Below are positions 17,782-26,682 of a stretch of 64,000 nucleotides of DNA, piece after piece. The notes beneath the pieces are model-generated. The model saw only the letters and a list, made by a program, of their open reading frames with translations, searched no databases and was not told the origin of the DNA. Position 1 is the first letter of the stretch, and each line of letters begins with the position of its first letter. Source of the stretch: UBA685 sp049890215 (lineage in GTDB: Bacteria > Pseudomonadota > Alphaproteobacteria > Puniceispirillales > Puniceispirillaceae); contig JBMHBX010000005.1 of NCBI GenBank assembly GCA_049890215.1, positions 1 to 64,000 of the forward strand. Reading direction: 5' to 3'. The position numbers and the translations under genes are program-made.

Positions 17782-18576
17782 ATGACGGATATCAAAGCTG
17801 TGATATTTGATTGGGCAGGTACGATGATTGATCATGGTTGCTTTGGTCCTGTTGCTGCCTTTCAGGAGATTTTTGCAGAAATTGGCATAAATGTTAGCCA
17901 GCAGGCTTGTCGTGCGCCTATGGGATTACCCAAAAAAGATCATATAAAGGCAATGTTAGATGATAAAGCTCTGCAACAAACGGTCTTTGAGAGAACTGGC
18001 AAAATGCCTGATTCTCAAATGGTTGAATCGCTCTATGGGCGTTTTCTTGCTATTAATGAGGCGTTGGTCCTGCGCCACACAGATGTAATAACAGGGGCAA
18101 TTGACTGCGTAAATTATCTTCGCTCCCGGCAGATAAAGATAGGCTCTAACACAGGCTATGGGCGAGATTTAATGGAAAAAATAGTGCCTCTGGCTGCCAG
18201 TCAGGGGTATCAGCCAGATAATCTTGTGTGCGGTGATGATTTAGCAGAAGGCAGGCCCGGCCCGTTGATGATGTATCGGTGCATGGCTGATTTGGGCGTT
18301 TATCCGCCGCAGGCCATCATCAAAGTAGATGATACCACGCCAGGCATAGCCGAAGGCATTGCCATTGGCGCTATTACTGTGGGGCTAACACTTACAGGCA
18401 ACCTTGTTGGATTATCAGAAGAAGCACTTGCCGCCCTGTCTGATACAGAAAAAGACAATCTTCACAACACACATGCCAAAACATTAAAATCAGCAGGCGC
18501 AGATCATGTGCTTCGCTCTGTTGCAGAGCTGCCGGCATTGATAGACAAATTAATGGCTGAGCAGCACGCGCAATAA
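17782..18576 (+). CDS. phnX: Phosphonoacetaldehyde hydrolase (phosphonatase)
   Basis: Cleaves the C-P bond of phosphonoacetaldehyde to acetaldehyde and phosphate in the cytosol. The 264-residue HAD-family protein has the nucleophile motif DWAGT (D10-T14) and MGLPKKDH, in which K51 aligns with the Schiff-base lysine. It also has SNTGYGR and KVDDTTPGI at the later HAD motifs. Length is normal for PhnX. A GAGG ribosome site precedes the ATG. The usual partner, AEP transaminase phnW, is not nearby. It is divergent from the PHP-MFS operon and convergent with the HisD-like gene. Confidence 0.93.
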   Translation: MTDIKAVIFDWAGTMIDHGCFGPVAAFQEIFAEIGINVSQQACRAPMGLPKKDHIKAMLDDKALQQTVFERTGKMPDSQMVESLYGRFLAINEALVLRHTDVITGAIDCVNYLRSRQIKIGSNTGYGRDLMEKIVPLAASQGYQPDNLVCGDDLAEGRPGPLMMYRCMADLGVYPPQAIIKVDDTTPGIAEGIAIGAITVGLTLTGNLVGLSEEALAALSDTEKDNLHNTHAKTLKSAGADHVLRSVAELPALIDKLMAEQHAQ

Positions 18577-18593
18577 CAAAGCCGTCTGTTTTT

Positions 18594-19919
18594 TTAGTCT
18601 TCGTCTAAAATCTCTTGACGCAAAGATGAGACAGCGTTGGCGTGGGCATCAAACCCTTCATAGCGGGCAAAGATTTCTGTCTTTGGCGCCATTTCAGCAA
18701 AGCCTGTTTTATTGATGGTACCAACAGATGTCATTTTCATAAAATCCATCACACCCAAGGGGGAATGAATATGGGCCGCAGCAGATGTTGGCAGAACACA
18801 ATTTGGACCCATCATATAATTAGCAAGTGACCCTGCTGCATATTCGCCAAGCAAAATCTCAGAAGCATTCACAATATGTGGCAGATGAGCTTCTGGATCT
18901 TTTGACAAAATCTGGCAATGTTCAGGGGCATACTCATTTATGAACTGATAGGCTTGTTCTTTGTTTTTTGTCAGAACAATCCCACCTCTTGGCCCTGCCA
19001 GCACTGCCGAGGCATAGCCTGTGCGCTCATCACTCATCTTGTCATAAAATGTCGGGATAAGAGCCTGCGCCTGTTCAGCAAGTGTTTTAGACCATGTGAC
19101 AAGGAAGCCTGAACTATCATCCCCATGCTCTGTTTCGATCAAAATATCCAACGCTGCCAATTTTGGTGAGACTGTCTCATCTGCCAATATAATGACCTCT
19201 GACGGGCCGGCAGGTAAGCGTGAGTCTATTTTATCAGCAAGCAATTTTTTGGCCGCCACAAACCACGGACTGCCGGGGCCTTCGATCTTAAGGCACTTTG
19301 GAATGCTCTGAGTGCCATAAGCAGCAGCGGCAACCGCCAGAGGGCCGCCGGCACGTGCCACCATATCAACGCCGGACAAGCGCGCTGCAACCAATGTCGC
19401 AGGATCGATTGCGCCATCTGGCCCGGGCGGTGTCAGAATAAGTGGCTTTGCCACACCGGCCACAACAGCAGGTATCGCTGTCATAAGAGTTACTGAGGGA
19501 AAAGAGCCTTTGCCGCGCGGTGAATAAAGTGCCACAGATTCAATCGCGGTGGCGCGTTCACCAACCCGCACGCCCGGCCGGATCTCTGTCCACCAGATAT
19601 CTTGTGGTTTTTGCTTTTCATGAAACCGGCGAATATTATCGGCTGCATAGCCAAGAACATCAATAAAATCCTTATCAAGTGCGTCAAACGCCTCATCAAA
19701 TTCCTTTGACGTTGCAAGCAGCGCGTCCGGGTCAACCTGTGCACCGTCAAATGCCTGAATATGGCGCGCAATTGCGACATCACCTTCCTGGCGAACAGAT
19801 TCGATTACGGGGGCCACTTTTGCAAGATAATCTGACAAATCATCTTCGGCGCGAAGGCATAGCTGTGCGCGTTCCTCATCAGATAATTTGTCATACTCAT
19901 ATAAGGCAATTTCTTGCAT
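18594..19919 (-). CDS. Histidinol-dehydrogenase family protein, divergent
   Basis: The HisD fold is clear (GPGSPWFVAAKK, AGPSEVIILAD, YAPEH, GPNCVLPT) and the 441-residue length is normal. The start at 19919 is preferred over the GTG/ATG 6 and 3 codons upstream because AAGGATGG sits at correct spacing. Against E. coli HisD from memory, the catalytic Glu/His (E333, H334) and zinc ligands H262 and H419 (here H265 and H426) are kept. Zinc ligands Q259 and D360 are replaced by E262 and N367, and catalytic H367 by C374. No other his gene is nearby. It may be a paralogue acting on another alcohol, as HpsN does on dihydroxypropanesulfonate. It could also be a drifted true HisD, so I withhold the symbol. 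Confidence 0.78.
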   Translation of the reverse strand: MQEIALYEYDKLSDEERAQLCLRAEDDLSDYLAKVAPVIESVRQEGDVAIARHIQAFDGAQVDPDALLATSKEFDEAFDALDKDFIDVLGYAADNIRRFHEKQKPQDIWWTEIRPGVRVGERATAIESVALYSPRGKGSFPSVTLMTAIPAVVAGVAKPLILTPPGPDGAIDPATLVAARLSGVDMVARAGGPLAVAAAAYGTQSIPKCLKIEGPGSPWFVAAKKLLADKIDSRLPAGPSEVIILADETVSPKLAALDILIETEHGDDSSGFLVTWSKTLAEQAQALIPTFYDKMSDERTGYASAVLAGPRGGIVLTKNKEQAYQFINEYAPEHCQILSKDPEAHLPHIVNASEILLGEYAAGSLANYMMGPNCVLPTSAAAHIHSPLGVMDFMKMTSVGTINKTGFAEMAPKTEIFARYEGFDAHANAVSSLRQEILDED

Positions 19920-19973
19920 TAAATCCATCCTTGCCACTATGGCGCTCAGTAACGGTTTACTATGACGCCCGTT

Positions 19974-20303
19974 TTACGTCATCTGCGTGAAAAGTTGTAG
20001 TCCCTTTTCACCAGACGTTGCGATCACCCAACAATCTTCATCTCTGCTGATTTCGCGCTCTATCATCTCAGAGACTTGTTCACGGGGCAAAGCCTCATCA
20101 CCGCTTATCGCCCTATATTCATAGATGCCATCAAAATTCAGCGCTCTGGTAAATAGGCGTGAATGGCTGTGGCTTTCTTCGATTTCGATGAAAATGATGC
20201 CAGAATCAGGGTCTCCTTTTTTCAACACATAAAAAGGAATGATATTCTGGTCAGCCAGTCGCATAGCCGCGTTCACAAGCAATTGAGATTTTAACTTTCC
20301 CAT
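19974..20303 (-). CDS. DUF1491 family protein
   Basis: A 109-residue protein matching DUF1491: LKSQLLVNAAMRLA start, a KKGDPDSGIIFI strand, and a C-terminal DEDCWVIATSGEKG block. The family is largely alphaproteobacterial and its function is unknown. It lies 54 bp upstream of the HisD-like gene on the same strand and could be co-transcribed with it. Confidence 0.8.
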   Translation of the reverse strand: MGKLKSQLLVNAAMRLADQNIIPFYVLKKGDPDSGIIFIEIEESHSHSRLFTRALNFDGIYEYRAISGDEALPREQVSEMIEREISRDEDCWVIATSGEKGLQLFTQMT

Positions 20304-20343
20304 TTAAGTCGCTCTTTTCCGGGCAGGCATTCATTGCCGGCAC

Positions 20344-20529
20344 CTAAAAATCAGTACAACGCCCGCCAGATTCCCAGTCACCAAAACGCGTTGGCTCAGG
20401 ACCTTTTGGCCCCCCTTTTTCAACAGGCGGCTTATCCTTGATAACTGGCTTTTGCGTTTGCGTCTCCGCCTTATCTGACGGCGCTTTGGGCAACGTTTTT
20501 TTTGTATTATCTGTTTGGTTTTCCATCAT
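20344..20529 (-). CDS. Succinate dehydrogenase assembly factor 4 homologue (DUF1674)
   Basis: A 61-residue protein whose C-terminal third is the DUF1674/SDHAF4 signature, GPEPTRFGDWE followed by GRCTDF (residues 43-61). The first 40 residues are low-complexity and Lys/Pro-rich, as usual. The mitochondrial homologue helps flavinated SdhA assemble into complex II. The 60-residue size is normal. It is divergent from rsmB with only 63 bp between starts. Confidence 0.88.
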   Translation of the reverse strand: MMENQTDNTKKTLPKAPSDKAETQTQKPVIKDKPPVEKGGPKGPEPTRFGDWESGGRCTDF

Positions 20530-20592
20530 TGTCTTTATATGGCATCAAATCAGGGATAGACAAGAGATAGTCATCTGGTTGATAACAGGCCC

Positions 20593-22095
20593 ATGACAAA
20601 ATTTGATGATAAACCGACCTTATCACTGGCAAAATCAGTGACGATAAAGGCCAAAAAGCCAAAAGCAAAACGCAAAATCAAGCCAGGCACGTTGCGTGTG
20701 CCTGACAAAAAACGCGGCCAATCGTCTGAATCACAAGCCAAAAAGCCACTCACATTACAGCATGTTCACGGCTTGCCTGCTAATCGCATGGCCGCTTATG
20801 AAGTGGCGGCTCTTGTCTTATTGCATGGTCATTATCTTGATAAAGCGCTATCTGAAAATGAAAGACTGGCAAAATTATTTGCCTCAGACAGGCAATTTGT
20901 GCGCCTGCTTGTCACAAGCATGCTGCGCCATCATCGCCAGCTATCAGCGCTTTTAGAAGATCATATTCAACGCATGCCACCAAAAGATGCCTGGCTGATA
21001 CTGCTCATGGGCGCCGCACAGTTACTTATTTTGAAAACGCCCACTCATGCCGCGCTTAGCACTTGTGTTGATTTAATGCGTGCTGCCGGATTTGAGCACA
21101 TGACCGGAATGGCAAATGCCGTCTTGCGCAAAATTGCCCAAAGGCAGATTGATCTGACAGCCCCTCAGTCACTGGCAAAAAACATCGCACCACCTATTCT
21201 GACTGCCTGGCACAAAGCCTATGGGACAGAACGTGTAAATACCTTCCTTCCCTCTTTATTCGCTACACCAAAAATTGACCTCAGCTTTGCTGACAGCGAT
21301 ATCGCCAAGGATATGGCTGAAAAAATGGGCGGGCAATTGGTAACGGCGCATTGTGCGCGTGTGCCTTTAGGTGGCAATGTGACGCAATGGGAGGGATTTG
21401 AGGAAGGCAAATGGTGGGTTCAGGATATCGCAGCCACCATGCCGGCACATCTGCTTGGTGATATCACAGACAAACAAGTCATTGATATGTGTGCAGCCCC
21501 GGGCGGTAAAACAGCTCAACTAATTGCCAAAGGCGCGCATGTGACCGCCCTTGAAATTGACCCGAAAAGGGCTGGCAGATTATCCGCAAATTTAGAACGT
21601 CTGAAAATGTCCTGTGTCATAAAGATAGCAGATGCACTTGATTATGAACCGGATGGAAAAGTAGATGCTGTCCTGTTAGATGCACCTTGTTCTGCCACAG
21701 GCACAATGCGAAAACGACCAGATGTAATGCAAAAAGATATTTCAGAGGATCTGAAAAACCTGCCTGAGATTCAGATACATATGGCGCGAAGGGCCCTTAG
21801 TTGGCTTCACAGAGATGGTCAGCTGATTTACGCTACATGCTCTTTACAGCCAGAAGAAGGTGAACAGATTATCGCGCATCTGACAAAGGGGCCACGCGCG
21901 GTTGCACGGCTTGTGCCCTTTACCACAGAGGAAGCTGGCCCTTTTGCCAATGCCCTTACCGATGATGGCGCATTGCGTTTATTGCCTGACAGCTATGTTG
22001 CGCCTGCTCTTGACGGCCAAACAGATGATAGCCCAAAAGATGATAGTTATGATGGTAATGACGGGTTTTTCATTGCCAGGTTGCAACGTATCTGA
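20593..22095 (+). CDS. rsmB: 16S rRNA (cytosine-C5)-methyltransferase RsmB-like
   Basis: Methylates a 16S rRNA cytosine (C967 in E. coli). The 500-residue protein has a NusB-like RNA-binding region (about 70-200) after a Lys-rich N-terminal extension. A SAM-binding Rossmann domain follows, with MCAAPGGKTAQL near residue 299, DAPCSATG near 365 and YATCSLQPEE near 416; the two cysteines are the release and nucleophile residues of the NSUN family. The lysine-rich leader is longer than in E. coli. It heads a likely rsmB-heparinase-like-purH run. Confidence 0.92.
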   Translation: MTKFDDKPTLSLAKSVTIKAKKPKAKRKIKPGTLRVPDKKRGQSSESQAKKPLTLQHVHGLPANRMAAYEVAALVLLHGHYLDKALSENERLAKLFASDRQFVRLLVTSMLRHHRQLSALLEDHIQRMPPKDAWLILLMGAAQLLILKTPTHAALSTCVDLMRAAGFEHMTGMANAVLRKIAQRQIDLTAPQSLAKNIAPPILTAWHKAYGTERVNTFLPSLFATPKIDLSFADSDIAKDMAEKMGGQLVTAHCARVPLGGNVTQWEGFEEGKWWVQDIAATMPAHLLGDITDKQVIDMCAAPGGKTAQLIAKGAHVTALEIDPKRAGRLSANLERLKMSCVIKIADALDYEPDGKVDAVLLDAPCSATGTMRKRPDVMQKDISEDLKNLPEIQIHMARRALSWLHRDGQLIYATCSLQPEEGEQIIAHLTKGPRAVARLVPFTTEEAGPFANALTDDGALRLLPDSYVAPALDGQTDDSPKDDSYDGNDGFFIARLQRI

Positions 22096-22153
22096 CCATA
22101 ATCAGTCCATCTCAATAAGGCATTTATCCGATGGCCAGAACTAAAGTCTTAAG

Positions 22154-23785
22154 ATGAGGGCGACTGAAGGTTTGACAAAGCCAAAACATATAAACAGGCC
22201 TCTGGCAACGCCCGTTTGGCGCATCACAACCATGGAGCGCCTCGTCCGGCAATCTGCCATGTTTCGGTGGCAAATGCGCGGCCCGTTGCCAGACTGGCCT
22301 TCGGGCAAGCTGATTGACCCCTGGCGCGGTCATCATGTACGCGGATCTCAGCTTGTGCAAGGTGGTCTGTCGCATATCCTCAAAGATGATGATTATCACA
22401 ATTTCAGCTGGCTGCGTGATATCAGAGATTATGGCGGGGCAGCGGGCAGAAGTCTGGCGCGTGATCACATAGAAAAATGGTGCAGACGCAACAGCAATTG
22501 GCAAGAAGAGCTATATCGCCCTGACAGGCTTGGCAACAGGCTGACCAATTTGCTTTTCACCCTCTCATGGTTTGGTGAAACAGCAACTGATGAATTTCAG
22601 CATTTATTAATGCAGTCATTATCATTTCAGACAAAGATATTGTCAGTCGACTGGCAAAGATTAAATGATGTATCACGTCAAATAATGGCCCTGAAAGGGC
22701 TTTATATTGCCCAGGTCATGTTGCGGCGTGATGACCGTGACATTGCCGCTTTATTAGACGTAGTTCTGCAAAAAGCGAAATCATTATTAAACCCTGACTG
22801 GGGTCATAAATCGCGTGCGCCTGAAAAACACTTGCGCTTACTGCGTGACCTTATCGAAGTCAGGCAGGCAAGCTTGCTTAATGACAGCCCGCCATCCGGT
22901 GATCTTGAAGAGATGATCACAAATATGGGCAATTTGATGAAATTATGGCGCCACAGCAATGGCGAATTTGCGCATTTTCAGGGGGCAGGCCTTAGCACGG
23001 CAGACGCGATTGAGGAGGTTTTGAAAAATTGTGGGCCCAAAGGTAAAATCGTCCCGCAAGCGCCTCATACAGGGTTTTTAAGACTTTCTGCTGCCCGTAA
23101 TACCCTTATCATGGATGCTGGCACACCCGTCTCGCCAAAATCAGATAATGATATCAGCTGTGCCAGTACTTTTGCCTTTGAGTTTTCGGTCGCAAATGCG
23201 CGATTTATTGTTGGGGCAGGTCAATATACACAAGACAAGCGCCTTGCCATGGCACTTAGCAAAACAGCAGCACATTCTGCCCTGACTCTTGATGGAATTG
23301 ACTCATCTGATATCAGCGTGAACCGTTTTGCAGAAATCACCAATGTAGAGGCCGGACCTGCTGAAGGGGGTATGCTGGCGATTGGGACTCATAACGGGTA
23401 TCAGAAAAGTCATGGCATATTGCATCACAGGCAAATCTATCTGACCGCCTCAGGCGATAATTTGCGTGGCAGTGATGAGTTGGAATATACAGGCGACCCC
23501 GGCGAAATTCCCGCCTTTGCTGAATTGCGCTTTCATATGCATCCCAGAGTATCTGCCGCATTATTGAATGACAAACGTATTTTGCTCAAAATACAAGGGC
23601 AAAAGGCAGGCTGGATTTTCAAATCATCTGGCGGCACCCCTGACCTTGAGCCTTCATTATATTTCGATAATGGGCGGCGCACATCCTGTCAGCAGATTGT
23701 CTTGAAAGTGCCCTTATCACAAATTCGCTCCGTTGGTAAAATCGAAGCGCGTTGGGCCTTTATCAAAAGCACAACGCGCAAATAA
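22154..23785 (+). CDS. Heparinase II/III family protein, cytosolic-looking
   Basis: A 543-residue protein with an alpha/alpha-toroid N-terminal region and the heparinase II/III-like beta region from about residue 310. No signal peptide or membrane helix is seen, which is odd for a polysaccharide lyase. Homologues sit between rsmB and purH in many alphaproteobacteria that do not grow on heparin, so the name describes a fold rather than a substrate. A cell-wall or capsule glycan role is conceivable. The start is uncertain: the ATG at 22154 has a weak ribosome site, and another ATG lies 26 codons inside. Confidence 0.82.
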   Translation: MRATEGLTKPKHINRPLATPVWRITTMERLVRQSAMFRWQMRGPLPDWPSGKLIDPWRGHHVRGSQLVQGGLSHILKDDDYHNFSWLRDIRDYGGAAGRSLARDHIEKWCRRNSNWQEELYRPDRLGNRLTNLLFTLSWFGETATDEFQHLLMQSLSFQTKILSVDWQRLNDVSRQIMALKGLYIAQVMLRRDDRDIAALLDVVLQKAKSLLNPDWGHKSRAPEKHLRLLRDLIEVRQASLLNDSPPSGDLEEMITNMGNLMKLWRHSNGEFAHFQGAGLSTADAIEEVLKNCGPKGKIVPQAPHTGFLRLSAARNTLIMDAGTPVSPKSDNDISCASTFAFEFSVANARFIVGAGQYTQDKRLAMALSKTAAHSALTLDGIDSSDISVNRFAEITNVEAGPAEGGMLAIGTHNGYQKSHGILHHRQIYLTASGDNLRGSDELEYTGDPGEIPAFAELRFHMHPRVSAALLNDKRILLKIQGQKAGWIFKSSGGTPDLEPSLYFDNGRRTSCQQIVLKVPLSQIRSVGKIEARWAFIKSTTRK

Positions 23786-23789
23786 GGTT

Positions 23790-23823
23790 GTGTCTGCGAG
23801 GCTGTGTCTGCGGGCCTGTGTGG
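23790..23823 (+). repeat. Short tandem repeat upstream of purH
   Basis: A 14-nt unit, GTGTCTGCGAGGCT, is followed directly by GTGTCTGCGGGCCT and then a partial GTGTGG. It starts four bases after the heparinase-like stop codon, in the purH leader. Function unknown; it may be replication slippage. Confidence 0.7.
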
Positions 23824-23910
23824 ACAATGACCTTGCCTTGTGTCATACACTCGCACATGCACCCTGCAATATATGTGATCAGTCACGCAAAGTAAGGAAA
23901 GTTGCCTGTT

Positions 23911-25488
23911 ATGTCTTTTGTGCCTATCCGCCGCGCTCTTGTATCAGTATCAGATAAAACAGATTTGATACTACTTGCTAATGCCTTGGCAGAGGCAAAG
24001 ATCGATATCATATCAACAGGCGGTTCAGCCAAAGCCATTCGTGAAGCAGGCATTGCTGTGAGTGATGTCAGCGATATCACACAATTTCCTGAAATTATGG
24101 GTGGCAGGGTCAAAACACTTCACCCCATGATTCACGGCGGCATCTTGTCACGCCGTGACCATCAAGGTGACCAGCAAGCCATGGAAGACCATGATATTGC
24201 AGGCATTGATTTGGTGGTGGTGAATCTCTATCCGTTTGAGCAAACTGTTGCCTCTGGTGGTGATTTTGACAGCTGCATTGAGAATATTGATATTGGTGGC
24301 CCTGCCATGATACGGGCAAGCGCGAAAAACCATGCTCATGTCACCATCATCACACAGCCATCAGATTATCAGGCGCTGATAGAGGCCATCAGCAAAACAG
24401 GTGGTACAGATGAGGCATTCCGAAAAGCAATGGCCTATAAGGCATTTTCAAGAACCGCTGCCTATGATGCGTCAGTCCATAGCTGGCTTGCCGCGCATGC
24501 CGGCGAAGACTCATTCGCCACTCAAATATCCATTACTGCCAGCAAGAAGATGAGCCTTCGTTACGGTGAAAACCCGCATCAGTCAGCTGCAGCCTATGCC
24601 ATCGGAGAGGCGGTGCCTAGTGTGCTTCATGCAACGCAAATCCAGGGCAAGGCGCTATCTTATAATAATTTGAATGATACTGATGCCGCCTTTCAGCTCG
24701 CAAGTGAATTTGACAAACCAACCATTGCCATTATCAAACATGCGAACCCCTGCGGTGTCGCAAGTGATGACAGCCTGTCTGCTGCATGGGATCGCGCATT
24801 ATCATGTGACCCTGTGTCAGCCTTTGGTGGCATTGTGGCTATGAACAGACCACTCGATGAGCAAACTGCCATCAAGATTACTGAGATTTTCACTGAAGTT
24901 GTTATCGCACCTGAGGCAAGTGAGGCCGCCAGAGCTATCATGGCGAAAAAGCCGAATCTGCGTTTGTTGCTTACAGGCGCCATGGCAGATAACAGGCAAG
25001 ATAACACCACCTTCAAAGCTATAGCAGGCGGTATGCTTATTCAGTCAAAAGATACAGGACAGGTCACTGAACCAGACCTGAAGATTGTGACCAAAATCAA
25101 ACCAACTGACGCACAAATAACCGACATGCTATTTGCCTGGAAGGTGGCAAAACATGTCAAATCCAACGCCATCATCTATGCTAAACACAATCAGACAGTC
25201 GGGATAGGCGCCGGTCAGATGAGCCGTGTTGATTCGTGTAAAATCGCAGCGGCAAAAGCACAGCGTATGGCAGATATGAAGGGCGATGACAAAACGGCCA
25301 CACTTGGCTCAGTAGTCGCCTCAGATGCGTTCTTTCCCTTTGCAGACGGCCTCCTAGAAGCGATTGAGGCAGGTGCAACTGCGGTCATACAACCTGGTGG
25401 CTCTATGCGTGATGATGAGGTGATTGCCGCTGCAGATGAAGCAGGTATCGCAATGGTCTTCACCAATATGAGGCATTTTAATCACTAA
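23911..25488 (+). CDS. purH: Bifunctional AICAR formyltransferase/IMP cyclohydrolase
   Basis: Catalyses the last two steps of IMP synthesis. The 525-residue protein has the N-terminal IMP cyclohydrolase domain (RRALVSVSDK to about 200, with STGGSAKAI and VVNLYPFEQT). The C-terminal AICAR transformylase domain carries IKHANPCGVA with the catalytic Lys-His pair, and SDAFFPFADG. The ATG at 23911 sits at good spacing from AAGGA; a TTG three codons upstream is too close to that site. It is convergent with mutY. Confidence 0.95.
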   Translation: MSFVPIRRALVSVSDKTDLILLANALAEAKIDIISTGGSAKAIREAGIAVSDVSDITQFPEIMGGRVKTLHPMIHGGILSRRDHQGDQQAMEDHDIAGIDLVVVNLYPFEQTVASGGDFDSCIENIDIGGPAMIRASAKNHAHVTIITQPSDYQALIEAISKTGGTDEAFRKAMAYKAFSRTAAYDASVHSWLAAHAGEDSFATQISITASKKMSLRYGENPHQSAAAYAIGEAVPSVLHATQIQGKALSYNNLNDTDAAFQLASEFDKPTIAIIKHANPCGVASDDSLSAAWDRALSCDPVSAFGGIVAMNRPLDEQTAIKITEIFTEVVIAPEASEAARAIMAKKPNLRLLLTGAMADNRQDNTTFKAIAGGMLIQSKDTGQVTEPDLKIVTKIKPTDAQITDMLFAWKVAKHVKSNAIIYAKHNQTVGIGAGQMSRVDSCKIAAAKAQRMADMKGDDKTATLGSVVASDAFFPFADGLLEAIEAGATAVIQPGGSMRDDEVIAAADEAGIAMVFTNMRHFNH

Positions 25489-25503
25489 GCTTATGCCTTA
25501 GTG
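25483..25503. repeat. Inverted repeat spanning the purH and mutY stop codons
   Basis: CACTAAG (25483-25489) and CTTAGTG (25497-25503) are perfectly complementary with a 7-nt loop. The arms contain both stop codons of the convergent genes. It is a possible bidirectional transcript end, though no T-run follows. Confidence 0.6.
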
Positions 25504-26616
25504 CGCTTGCTTTTGATAGCTCTGCCAGACTTTTGCAAAAACAGACGCAAGACCAACCTCTTCGGGGGTCACTAATTCATAGGATAAATTGTGCGCCTTA
25601 GTCAGCAATGCCTTATCAAGGGCGACATGAACAATCTGTAATTCCAACTCAAAATGCGTAAATATATGGCGCACCTTTGCGGAAAGCATCTTCCAATCTG
25701 CCGCAAAAGGAGCATCTGCCAAACTGGCCCCTTGGGCTTTGGCGCTGTCCCATCCAGAGGTCGGAAACCCCATCATACCCCCCAACAGACCTTTATCTGG
25801 CCTGCGGACCATCATCGCTTTGCCATCCATTGTTGCTAAAAACACCATTCCTGTTCTTTTTGGCTTTGGTTTCTTTTTGGCTTTTACCGGCAACAAGTTA
25901 GCTTCTGGCAAGCCTGCCATCACACAATCAGCAGATAACGGGCAAAGCGCGCATCGTGGTTTTGCAGATATGCAAATGCGTGCCCCCAGATCCATAATGG
26001 CTTGCGGAAAATCAGAGTGACGCTCTTTACCAGCCAGCTTTGGAAACACCACACGCAAATCAGATTTCAGCTCTGGCAGAGGTGTTGTAAGACCTGCAAA
26101 ACGTGACATAACACGCTCTATGTTGCCATCAAGCACAATGGCAGGCTTATCAAATGCAAAACTCTGAATAGCAGCAGCCGTATAAGGGCCAATCCCGGGC
26201 AAGGCCAATAAAGAGGCCTCATCTTGGGGAAACACACCACCATGATCTCTCATAACACAGATAGCGGCTTTTTTCATGTTGCGCGCTCTGGCATAATAAC
26301 CAAGACCTGCCCATTCACGAAGCAAATCTGCCTCATCACAAGCGGCAAGGTCAGCAATGGTTGGCCATAAGGTTTTGAAGCGCTCAAAATAAGGGATCAC
26401 AGTAGCCACAACAGTTTGCTGTAACATGAGCTCAGATAAAAACACATCATAAGCAGGGCTTAAAACCGGCCATCTTTGGCGCCATGGCAGATGGCGGCCT
26501 TGTTCATCATACCAGGATAATAAGGGCGCAGCGAAAGCCTCTTGTGACAAATTGGCACGAGGCAACCTTATCTCCTGCAATAAAGATAATTGTGATGATA
26601 TATCTGTCGGTTTCAT
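25498..26616 (-). CDS. mutY: A/G-specific adenine glycosylase
   Basis: Removes adenine mispaired with 8-oxoguanine or guanine. The protein (372 residues from the chosen ATG) has the HhH-GPD core: ELMLQQTVV with the catalytic Glu, LPGIGPYTAAAI hairpin, a VLDGNIERV aspartate, and the [4Fe-4S] cysteines in CISAKPRCALCPLSADC. The C-terminal NUDIX-like 8-oxoG recognition domain follows. Several in-frame starts lie within 24 bases (GTG 26640, ATG 26631, 26625, 26616) and none has a strong ribosome site, so the exact N-terminus is open. Confidence 0.92.
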   Translation of the reverse strand: MKPTDISSQLSLLQEIRLPRANLSQEAFAAPLLSWYDEQGRHLPWRQRWPVLSPAYDVFLSELMLQQTVVATVIPYFERFKTLWPTIADLAACDEADLLREWAGLGYYARARNMKKAAICVMRDHGGVFPQDEASLLALPGIGPYTAAAIQSFAFDKPAIVLDGNIERVMSRFAGLTTPLPELKSDLRVVFPKLAGKERHSDFPQAIMDLGARICISAKPRCALCPLSADCVMAGLPEANLLPVKAKKKPKPKRTGMVFLATMDGKAMMVRRPDKGLLGGMMGFPTSGWDSAKAQGASLADAPFAADWKMLSAKVRHIFTHFELELQIVHVALDKALLTKAHNLSYELVTPEEVGLASVFAKVWQSYQKQAH

Positions 26617-26682
26617 TGGGGACATTGGCATTGATATCACAAATGTTTTTGAGTTCTGCTGTTATCATCGCTAAGATAGGCT

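Noticed and set aside
22124..22504. 126-codon reverse ORF over the start of the heparinase-like gene
   Set aside because: No domain or ribosome site, and the forward frame is supported by family similarity.
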